Shown here: positions 1 to 5,538 of the stretch, in pieces
How positions within the stretch are numbered: the stretch's first letter is position 1
Layout of the letters: every line of letters starts with the position of its first letter
DNA from: Christensenella sp. UBA1252
GTDB taxonomy: Bacteria > Bacillota > Clostridia > Christensenellales > CAG-1252
Reading direction: 5' to 3'
Length of the DNA: 5,896 bases
NCBI GenBank assembly: GCA_002308575.1
Contig: DBVY01000050.1
Coordinates: 1-5,896 of the forward strand
The notes under the pieces: generated by a model
The model's input: the letters and a program-made list of their open reading frames with translations, nothing else
The model's database searches: none
What the model was told of the DNA's origin: nothing
Made by a program: the position numbers and the translations under genes

Positions 1-11
1 TTTTGCTAACT

Positions 12-359
12 TGGTGGACATGCGGGGAGTTGAACCCCGGTCCGTAAAGGAAGCCTCAATTCTTTCTACACGTTTATCTTACGTTTGTTGTCGTTCGTTG
101 CTGCCCGTAAGCGGGCCACAGCGTTCCAAGCCGCAACTTTCAGCCTTACGCGCACGGCGACGCATAAGAGCCGTTCCCTACAATAATGATGCCGAATTCG
201 ACGTCGTAGGTCCATCGGTTCGACAGATGGCGCATTAAGCAGCCATCATTTCAAAAGATTTGGTGTCCTTTATTTTAAGAACGGTTCCGTTATAAAGCAG
301 ACGAGCCTGCTACGTGCTTAAACTGCCACCTCGCTCCACGTCGAAGCCGGTACATGCCC
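12..359 (-). ncRNA. ssrA: Transfer-messenger RNA (tmRNA, one-piece)
   Basis: This RNA rescues stalled ribosomes: it is charged with alanine, enters the empty A site with SmpB, and supplies a short reading frame that tags the nascent chain for proteolysis. Read on the minus strand, it begins GGGCAUG and ends CAUGUCC-ACCA. These ends pair into a perfect 7-bp acceptor stem with a G3-U wobble, the alanyl-tRNA synthetase identity element, and an encoded CCA tail. A T-arm is clear at 23-39: a 5-bp CGGGG/CCCCG stem closing the loop UUCAACU. The 5' part carries the conserved ACCGGCUUCGACGUGG-type segment of tmRNAs. The length of 348 nt is normal, and both ends are inside the window, so it is complete and not permuted into two pieces. 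Only 11 bases remain downstream, so its terminator is not visible. Confidence 0.97.
235..267 (-). other. tmRNA tag-peptide reading frame (DTKSFEMMAA, then stop)
   Basis: Within the tmRNA the in-frame stretch ending at the UAA reads Asp-Thr-Lys-Ser-Phe-Glu-Met-Met-Ala-Ala. The resume codon GAC was chosen by aligning the preceding A-rich AAAUAAAG segment with the AUAAACGC segment that precedes the GCA resume codon in clostridial tmRNAs. This gives a 10-residue tag, the usual size, and some clostridial tags also start with Asp. The Ala-Ala end is canonical, but the two residues before it are Met-Met where most tags have Ala-Leu or Val-Leu. The end of the frame is certain; the exact resume codon is inferred. 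Confidence 0.8.
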
Positions 360-369
360 AAGTGAAGAT

Positions 370-398
370 AGTATATCACGATTTTTGGCGCATTGCAA
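370..398 (-). promoter_or_regulatory. SigA-type promoter of ssrA
   Basis: On the minus strand, TTGCAA (393-398) is followed after exactly 17 nt by TATACT (370-375), with a TGA extended -10 element directly in front (376-378). The expected start lies about 7 nt downstream, a few bases before the mature 5' end at 359, which fits removal of a short leader by RNase P as known for tmRNA. The tmRNA therefore does not depend on read-through from the peptidase gene upstream. Confidence 0.8.
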
Positions 399-458
399 CC
401 CCCATTTTTTTTATTCGATTTCGAACCTTGACGGATTATAGGTGAAAAGGAAAAACCG

Positions 459-1898
459 TTAAACCGCCGGTAGATCGGCGCCGAGCCAGACGTCGAAGAA
501 GGGCGCAAGGTCTTTTTCGAGCGAGCGGGAAAGGGCGTCGATCAGGTTTTCGGGGGAAGCGACTCTGCCCGCGTATTCGTCCGCGAAAGCGCGCAGGGCG
601 GCGTTGAAGGCGTCGTAACCATTCAGCTCGGCGAGCGAGGAAAAGAGGAGCAGGGATTTGCAGTAGGCGATCTCGTAATAGCCGCTTGCGAGGTCTATGA
701 GGGCGGAGTCCAATCGGCAAGCCTCGGCTCCTTTGATCGCAAAGCGGATCGAATACTCCTCTTCCGCGTCCGCAAGCATCGTTCGAAACGCGGAGTCCGC
801 GCCGATAGCCTTATAATAATAGGCGGTCGCGTACTCGGAGAGTCCTTCGTCCATCCACGGGGAGAGGTATTGATCGAATCCGACCTTACCGAACCACCAT
901 TGATGCGCGATCTCGTGCACAGCCGTTTGCTTTTTCGCGGCGTTCGAGAGCTCGTTCGAGAGGAGCGCAAGACCCGAAAACTCCATTCCGGCTTCCGCAA
1001 AGGGCGCCGAAACGAGGGTCAGGGCGGCGTATGGATAGTCGCCGAAGGCTTCCTTAAATATTCGAACCGCCGTTGCCGCCGTTTGGAGCAGGTCGGAGCT
1101 TTTCTTGTCGCTTTCGTAATAGTAGCGGATCGGAACGCCGCTTTCCTCCGCTTCTGCCATTTGGAAGCGATCGGACGCAACGACCGCGAAATCGCGCGCC
1201 TTTTCAAGTGCGAAGCGGTAAGTCGTCTTTTTCCCTTGCCGCTCCCGAGCGAGAGGGAAGGCGGACGCCGCGGCTTCGAATCCGACCGGAACGGTCAGCG
1301 TAAGAGAAACGTCGGACGTAACAAAGAGAAAGGGGTCGCCGTAGGGGAGATAGTCGTCCGTTCGAAATTTTCCGTCCGAAAACGGGCAAAGGACGGGATA
1401 AAATCCCGAAAGATTGTAATAGCCGCCGTAAGCGCCGAGGCGGTGTTTGACGGTCGCAAGGCGCACGGTTTCTTCGATCGACAGAGAGATCTCGTCGCCT
1501 TTTGCTTTCTTTTCGGGAAAACGCACGGTCAAAACGGTTGCGTCCTCAACGCCGACCGAATACTCTTTGACCCCTGCGCTCGAAGAAACGGAAAGGATCT
1601 CCGCGCCGCCGTAGGATGCGCCTTGCGGATACGCCGCGCTTTTCTTTTCCGCCGTTACGGGCATTCTCCCTTCGGAATAAGCATTCGCAAACAGACGAAG
1701 TTTTACGGCGGAGAGCCCGTCTTGCGGGATCGTGAATTTGATATCGGTTTTTACGGCAAGCGCGTTTTCTTTCGCGTCGAGTTCCGATTCGACCGTATAG
1801 ACGGGGCGAGGCGCTTCCGCGCTCTTTTTCGCACAGGACGGGAGGAAAACGACGAGGATCAAGAGAAAGGGCAACGCCGCGAAAAGGAGCTTTTTCAT
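459..1898 (-). CDS. M1-family zinc metallopeptidase (aminopeptidase-like) lipoprotein
   Basis: A 479-residue exported peptidase predicted to trim N-terminal residues from peptides at the outer face of the membrane. It starts with a lysine-flanked hydrophobic signal and a lipobox L19-P-S-C22, so the mature protein should be lipid-anchored at Cys22. The N-terminal beta domain spans about 35-245 and the catalytic domain about 255-475. The M1 signature is complete: HEIAH at 328-332 followed by Glu351 in DEGLSEY, giving HExxH-x18-E with the three zinc ligands and the general base Glu329. Gly304-Met-Glu-Phe stands for the GAMEN/GGMEY exopeptidase motif (Glu306 binds the free N-terminus). Tyr412 in AYCKS lies 84 residues after His328, the spacing of the catalytic Tyr in E. 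coli PepN. It lacks the long helical C-terminal domain of large M1 enzymes. Its ATG overlaps the upstream PRC-barrel stop (ATGA), implying translational coupling; its own Shine-Dalgarno is poor. Substrate unknown. Confidence 0.93.
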   Translation of the reverse strand: MKKLLFAALPFLLILVVFLPSCAKKSAEAPRPVYTVESELDAKENALAVKTDIKFTIPQDGLSAVKLRLFANAYSEGRMPVTAEKKSAAYPQGASYGGAEILSVSSSAGVKEYSVGVEDATVLTVRFPEKKAKGDEISLSIEETVRLATVKHRLGAYGGYYNLSGFYPVLCPFSDGKFRTDDYLPYGDPFLFVTSDVSLTLTVPVGFEAAASAFPLARERQGKKTTYRFALEKARDFAVVASDRFQMAEAEESGVPIRYYYESDKKSSDLLQTAATAVRIFKEAFGDYPYAALTLVSAPFAEAGMEFSGLALLSNELSNAAKKQTAVHEIAHQWWFGKVGFDQYLSPWMDEGLSEYATAYYYKAIGADSAFRTMLADAEEEYSIRFAIKGAEACRLDSALIDLASGYYEIAYCKSLLLFSSLAELNGYDAFNAALRAFADEYAGRVASPENLIDALSRSLEKDLAPFFDVWLGADLPAV

Positions 1899-2707
1899 CC
1901 TTTTCTGCTGTTTACCGTCAATTCGACGAGTTTCCCCATATCGCGCGCGTCCTCAATGATACGCGCGCTGACCGTTTCCCCTCTTTTCGCGAGGATCTCT
2001 CCGTCCGAGAATACGTTTTTCAAAAGCGTTCTGCCGAGCAAAAACCCGTAATCTCCGAGATAATCCATTTTTTTGTTTTCGTCGGAAATATCCGAATTTT
2101 CGCTCGATATTTCGTTCTCTGTTTTCGGGTTCGTTTTCGGAAGATCGGGGAGGTTTTCTTGCGCGCGCTCGTCTTCGCGCGCGAAAGTATGATCTTCAAC
2201 GAATGCGTTTCGTTCGGATATTTCAGGCGTTTTTACGTTTTTCGACGCTTTTATCGACCTTGCGCCGATCTTTTTGAAAGACCTGTTTTCGTGCTCCGCC
2301 GCGCGGACGACGACGGCGTTTTCGCTCGCGCCGATCACGAGAGAAGGGGAAAGCTCTCCGTCGTCCGTCAAAAGCGCCTCGCTCGCGCCCGTGATTTCGT
2401 CGAAAACGAGATCGCGGAGAATACCGACCGCGCGCCCGCAACTGTCGAAGATCTTCGCGCCGAGCGGGCAGGGGATCCGCGCGCCGCTTTTCAAAGCGTT
2501 TTCAGAGCGAACGGTCAAAGCGTCCTCGTCGCCGACCACGCGCCCGAGTTCGACGAAGAGGCTTGCATCGCTCTCGTCCGAACAGACGATCCAACCTTTA
2601 ACGCGTCCGAGTTTTTCGTTTACGCCTGCGTTCGTTACGACGCCCGCGATCTTCGCTTCCGCGACCGTGACGACTTCTTTTGCAATGTGATCCGTTATTT
2701 TTTTCAT
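1895..2707 (-). CDS. PRC-barrel domain protein with acidic linker and C-terminal barrel-like module
   Basis: A soluble protein of 270 residues with no signal peptide or membrane segment. Residues about 6-62 (AKEVVTVAEAKIAGVVTNAGV, then GRVKGWIV) and about 82-136 (GAKIFDSCGRAVGILRDLVFDEITG) look like two PRC-barrel units, the small beta-barrel fold found in RimM, photosynthetic reaction-centre H subunits and YlmC/YmxH-type sporulation-era proteins. Residues about 150-214 form a Glu/Asp/Ser/Asn/Lys-rich, probably disordered linker. The tail, about 220-266 (LLGRTLLKNVFSDGEILAKRG then VSARIIEDARDMGKLVELTV), resembles a module seen at the end of clostridial PRC-barrel proteins. The start is ATG at 2707: GAGGTG at 2711-2716 is the Shine-Dalgarno, so the in-frame GTG at 2713, which lies inside it, is not the start. 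It is the first gene of a unit with the M1 peptidase, overlapping it by 4 bp. The molecular role is not known; PRC-barrels usually mediate protein or RNA-protein contacts. Confidence 0.8.
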   Translation of the reverse strand: MKKITDHIAKEVVTVAEAKIAGVVTNAGVNEKLGRVKGWIVCSDESDASLFVELGRVVGDEDALTVRSENALKSGARIPCPLGAKIFDSCGRAVGILRDLVFDEITGASEALLTDDGELSPSLVIGASENAVVVRAAEHENRSFKKIGARSIKASKNVKTPEISERNAFVEDHTFAREDERAQENLPDLPKTNPKTENEISSENSDISDENKKMDYLGDYGFLLGRTLLKNVFSDGEILAKRGETVSARIIEDARDMGKLVELTVNSRKG

Positions 2708-2710
2708 AAA

Positions 2711-2716
2711 CACCTC
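2711..2716 (-). promoter_or_regulatory. Ribosome binding site deciding the PRC-barrel start
   Basis: GAGGTG on the minus strand matches the anti-Shine-Dalgarno of 16S rRNA and sits just before the ATG at 2707. It contains the alternative GTG codon, which is thereby ruled out as the start. Confidence 0.75.
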
Positions 2717-2818
2717 GCTGTTTTCCGAATCGTTTTCGGGGTTACCTATTTATATTTCGGGCGGATCGGGACTATTCGCTCGGGCGAAAAGAGCGCAAAA
2801 ACGACAAAAAACGGCAGA

Positions 2819-2838
2819 TTTATATTATTTAATATAAA
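2819..2838. repeat. Perfect AT-rich dyad, candidate operator
   Basis: TTTATATTA (2819-2827) and TAATATAAA (2830-2838) are exact reverse complements separated by TT. The dyad lies in the divergent intergenic region, upstream of the plus-strand promoter and overlapping the candidate minus-strand -10. It has no GC pairs and no flanking T-run beyond the arms, so it is not a terminator. A dimeric regulator site is plausible, but chance in AT-rich promoter DNA is a real alternative. Confidence 0.45.
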
Positions 2839-2861
2839 AACGCGTGTTTCCGTTGTGTTAA
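2831..2861 (-). promoter_or_regulatory. Candidate promoter of the PRC-barrel / peptidase unit
   Basis: On the minus strand TTAACA (2856-2861) and TATATT (2831-2836) each match consensus at five of six bases, but the spacer is 19 nt, longer than ideal. It would give a leader of roughly 115-120 nt and would overlap the -35 region of the opposing promoter. A closer TATAAA at 2749-2754 lacks any reasonable -35. Treat as the best available candidate only. Confidence 0.3.
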
Positions 2862-2881
2862 ACTCCGTTTTGTGTTAGAAT
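2853..2881 (+). promoter_or_regulatory. SigA-type promoter of the redox-disulfide / propeller operon
   Basis: TTGTGT (2853-2858), a 17-nt spacer and TAGAAT (2876-2881), with an extended -10 TG at 2873-2874. Expected transcription start near 2888, immediately before the Shine-Dalgarno, giving a leader of under 20 nt with no room for a riboswitch. Confidence 0.65.
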
Positions 2882-2890
2882 AAAAGCACC

Positions 2891-2897
2891 AAGGAGG
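2891..2897 (+). promoter_or_regulatory. Strong ribosome binding site deciding the DUF1858 start
   Basis: AAGGAGG ends 7 nt before the ATG at 2905. An in-frame TTG at 2899 is only one base away from it and cannot be used, so the protein starts at 2905. Confidence 0.85.
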
Positions 2898-2904
2898 TTT
2901 GGTT

Positions 2905-3111
2905 ATGGCGAATATTACGAAAGACATGCTTATCAGCGAAGCCATCAGAGAGGGAAACTCCGAAGCGATCGCCGAAGTCCTAATGGGCGTCGGAATGCAT
3001 TGTTTGGGTTGTGCGTTTGCGCGCGGCGAAACGGTTGAGCAAGCCGCGGAAGTTCACGGGGTGGACGTGGACGATTTGGTTGCGAGATTAAATGAGGCGG
3101 CCGAAAGCTGA
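2905..3111 (+). CDS. DUF1858 / hybrid-cluster-protein-associated redox disulfide domain protein
   Basis: A 68-residue cytosolic protein that consists entirely of one small helical domain of the DUF1858 type (the family also described as the hybrid cluster protein-associated redox disulfide domain, related to the N-terminal part of ScdA/RIC proteins). The diagnostic segment VLMGVGMHCLGC at 25-36 carries Cys33-x-x-Cys36 after Gly-Met-His, followed by the usual ETVEQAAEVHGVDVDDLVARLN. The CxxC pair is expected to form a redox-active disulfide or help hold a metal; the exact role in the family is unsettled, and related domains take part in Fe-S or di-iron chemistry. No hybrid cluster protein gene is visible here. 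It is first in its operon, has a strong Shine-Dalgarno, and its 3' end overlaps the next gene by 20 bp in a different frame. Confidence 0.92.
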   Translation: MANITKDMLISEAIREGNSEAIAEVLMGVGMHCLGCAFARGETVEQAAEVHGVDVDDLVARLNEAAES

Positions 3112-5536
3112 TCCCCCGATCATCGTTTTCATTTTCCTTTTCGTTTTTGCGTTGACGTTCGGTCAATGCCTTTTTTGCGTTCGCGCGAACGCGGAAACGC
3201 CTGCGTCCGGGTTTTTGATCTCCGACTATTACGCGTTTTCCGCGCCAACCAAGATCGCGGCGTGGGGCGAAAACGCCGCCGTGTTCGACGACGGAAAGAT
3301 CGTGATTATCAAAGAGAATTCGATCTCGTCTTTCTCGGTCAGCGCGAAGTATTGCTACGCGCTCTGCGCATCGGACGAGCACCTGTTTTTGCTCGGCGGC
3401 GAAAATTCGACCGTGGATTCGAACGCGAAGATCCTGCGCTATTCGATCGCGGGCGAGAAGCTCGAATTCGATCCGCATCTTTCGAACGTGACCGATATCG
3501 CCTATTCGGCGGGGAAACTGTACGTCCTGTCCGATATGAAAGAGGTCTTCGTCTATAACTTTACGGGGCAGGGCGAATTCGCAACGAGTTTTTCCGTTCC
3601 CTCGATGAGCGAATGGTCGTTGTATCTTTTCGCGGAAGGCGAAAGCTTATATTTCCGCACCGTTTTCGGGAAGATTTTGAAAAAGCAAAGCGGCGAATAC
3701 ACCGAAGTCGCGGACGTCGCTTCCGGGTTGGAAGGTTCGGCGAGAAACTTCTCCGTGTACGGGGACGGACTTTTCTATTTGAAGGACAAGAACGTTTGCA
3801 AAGGCGATCTTTCCTCTGCTTTTCTTCCCGTCGGCGATAAGGACGACAAGGTTGCTTCCGTTTGCGATTTCGCGGTCGCGAGCGACGTTTTGTACGCGAT
3901 CGACGATTCCTATCCCGCCGTCAAAGCCTTCTCCGCGACGGACGGCTCGTTTTTGCGCTTTATCGGTTCGTTCGGAAAGAACGTCGGCAGGTTGGATGCA
4001 CCGACCGCGCTCAGCGTCAAGGACGGCGTGATCGCCGTTGCGGATAAAAACAATCGCATCACGGTCTTCGAAAACGGCTCGGCGAAAGCGCTCGGCGGTT
4101 ATCCGATCGGAACGGTCGGCGCGATCGCGAAGGCGGGCGGCTCTTTCTTCGCTGCGAGCGGCAATTCTCTTCTCGAATTCCGCGGTTTGCTCTTCGATCG
4201 GGAATATGCGCTCGAAGGCGGCGCGATCACTTCGGTCGCCGCTTCGGCGAACGGCTCGATCTTCGCGAACGCCGGCAACGTTCTTTACGTAAAAAATGCG
4301 GAGGAAAGCGCGTTCAAAAAGTTGCATGCGTTCGACGCTCCCGTTCAAACGCTCGCGGTCGGTATCGGCGGAAAAGTCGTGTATGCGTACGCGGGCGGCG
4401 TGATCCGCGCGTTTACGCAGGACGGCGACCCGCTTTCGGGTTCTTTGAACGTGCCCGAGGCGATCTCCGATTTCGCGGTCGATTATCGCGGCAATATGTT
4501 TTTACTGACCGAGGGCGGCCATTTGATCCGCTATTATCGCACGCTTGCCGGCTATTTCAGCCCGACCGAACTTCCGATCGGAAACGCGAAACGATACGCG
4601 TCGATCGAGATCGGAAAGGACGGAACGGTTTATATGACCGCCGATCATAACGTTCAATTCTTCTGGAAAAACGTTTTCGGCGTCGTGACCGAAGAGGACA
4701 GCGATTTCAAGGACGAAGCGCCGACCGCGTTCCCCGTTTTCATCTGCGAGGTCACGGCGGAATCTTCGATCGCATACGTCGCGCCCGATAATTTTGAGGA
4801 CGTGACCTATTTGCCAAAAGGCAAAAAACTCGTTTGCTACGCGTCTTTGACGTACGGCGGAAACGAATATTTGCGCGTGGAAACCGAAAAGGGAACCGCG
4901 TACCTTCCGAAAAACGACGTTACGATTTTCCGTGAAGGCGCGTCGGCGGTTAGGCGCGCGCGCTGTTTGCACACGAAGATCGGAGTCGATCTTTACAGGA
5001 TTCCGTCCTATATCGAGATCGAGAAGGGCGTCGAACCTTTGTTTAAGTCGCTCGGGAAAGAAGAAGTGTTTACGGTGGACGCCGTCGTTGCGGTCGGCGA
5101 TTCGGGCGCGGACGAATGGGGCTTTTATCGCGTGACCTACCAAGGCGAAAGCGCTTACGTTTTGATCAACGCCGTCGTTTCGGTGGACGACGAACCCGAA
5201 CCCATCAACCGCTATAAAGTGAAGATCAAAGCCGATAAGCTCGGGCAGACCGTCGTTCTGTATCTGGACGCAAGCGTCGAAAGCGAAGAGGCGGCGCGCC
5301 TTTCCGACGGGACGGAACTCTATGCGCTCGAACCGATCGACAAAGAAAAAGAATTTACAAAAGTCCTTTTTAAAGGCAAGACCTGTTACGCGTTGACCCG
5401 TTATCTCGGAACGGGCGGGCTTTCGGGCGGACAAACGCTCGCGATCGTTATTTTCGTCGTTACGGTGACGGCGAGCATCGCGACCCTTTTGATCCTCCGC
5501 GCCGGAAGAAGACGCAAAAACATCTATAAGGAGTAA
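3092..5536 (+). CDS. Secreted, membrane-anchored NHL-like beta-propeller protein with SH3-like modules
   Basis: An 814-residue protein of unknown specific function. It has a signal peptide (basic MRRPK, hydrophobic core about 9-29, likely cleavage after Ala32-Asn-Ala34), a long extracellular part, and one C-terminal membrane helix (about 781-803) followed by a basic stop-transfer tail, so it should be displayed outside the cell. Residues about 50-530 are beta-rich blades; the clearest NHL-type repeat is 284-327 (GSFLRFIGSFGKNVGRLDAP then GVIAVADKNNRITVF). Three SH3-like segments seem to follow, about 549-612, 621-697 and 706-772, each with Tyr and Tyr-x-Leu/Val strand patterns; the first two are more convincing. 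No catalytic motif was found, so binding or scaffolding at the wall is likely. Eight cysteines lie in the exported part. The ATG at 3092 sits inside the upstream gene with only a weak GAGA Shine-Dalgarno, suggesting coupling; no later start keeps the signal peptide. Confidence 0.85.
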   Translation: MRRPKADPPIIVFIFLFVFALTFGQCLFCVRANAETPASGFLISDYYAFSAPTKIAAWGENAAVFDDGKIVIIKENSISSFSVSAKYCYALCASDEHLFLLGGENSTVDSNAKILRYSIAGEKLEFDPHLSNVTDIAYSAGKLYVLSDMKEVFVYNFTGQGEFATSFSVPSMSEWSLYLFAEGESLYFRTVFGKILKKQSGEYTEVADVASGLEGSARNFSVYGDGLFYLKDKNVCKGDLSSAFLPVGDKDDKVASVCDFAVASDVLYAIDDSYPAVKAFSATDGSFLRFIGSFGKNVGRLDAPTALSVKDGVIAVADKNNRITVFENGSAKALGGYPIGTVGAIAKAGGSFFAASGNSLLEFRGLLFDREYALEGGAITSVAASANGSIFANAGNVLYVKNAEESAFKKLHAFDAPVQTLAVGIGGKVVYAYAGGVIRAFTQDGDPLSGSLNVPEAISDFAVDYRGNMFLLTEGGHLIRYYRTLAGYFSPTELPIGNAKRYASIEIGKDGTVYMTADHNVQFFWKNVFGVVTEEDSDFKDEAPTAFPVFICEVTAESSIAYVAPDNFEDVTYLPKGKKLVCYASLTYGGNEYLRVETEKGTAYLPKNDVTIFREGASAVRRARCLHTKIGVDLYRIPSYIEIEKGVEPLFKSLGKEEVFTVDAVVAVGDSGADEWGFYRVTYQGESAYVLINAVVSVDDEPEPINRYKVKIKADKLGQTVVLYLDASVESEEAARLSDGTELYALEPIDKEKEFTKVLFKGKTCYALTRYLGTGGLSGGQTLAIVIFVVTVTASIATLLILRAGRRRKNIYKE
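5528..5533 (+). promoter_or_regulatory. Ribosome binding site of the alphaCTD-like gene
   Basis: AAGGAG lies at the very end of the propeller gene, 5 nt before the ATG at 5539. Its position, overlapping the last codons, supports co-transcription and fixes the start. Confidence 0.8.
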
Positions 5537-5538
5537 CT

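Noticed and set aside
11..238. Plus-strand 75-codon open frame at the left end
   Set aside because: It runs antisense through the tmRNA, whose acceptor stem, T-arm and tag frame fully account for the sequence.
446..475. Possible terminator after the peptidase gene
   Set aside because: On the minus strand ACCG and CGGT flank a 9-nt loop before a short T-run, but a 4-bp stem overlapping the stop codon is too weak to call.
870..2051. Long plus-strand open frame (393 codons) opposite the peptidase gene
   Set aside because: It is Arg/Phe-rich, with no recognisable domain, and spans the peptidase and the PRC-barrel 3' end. The minus-strand frame has intact M1 motifs; codon bias explains the open antisense frame.
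2725..2739. CCGAA / TTCGG hairpin in the leader of the PRC-barrel gene
   Set aside because: A 5-bp stem of the TTCG/CGAA type arises easily in this DNA, where those tetramers are everywhere; there is no T-run or riboswitch-like context.
2159..2878. Plus-strand 239-codon frame opposite the PRC-barrel gene
   Set aside because: Arg/Phe/Ala-rich shadow that runs through the divergent promoter region, with no Shine-Dalgarno and no family resemblance.
3150..3183. Lipobox in the propeller protein signal peptide
   Set aside because: Cys26 is preceded by Phe-Gly-Gln, which does not fit the lipobox (a small residue is needed just before Cys); the Ala-Asn-Ala type I cleavage site fits better.
3647..4348. 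Minus-strand 233-codon frame opposite the propeller gene
   Set aside because: Low-complexity Arg/Glu-rich shadow with no initiation signal.
4502..5434. Minus-strand 310-codon frame opposite the propeller gene
   Set aside because: Arg/Phe-rich composition typical of an antisense shadow. The opposite strand encodes a signal peptide, NHL repeat, SH3-like segments and a membrane anchor.
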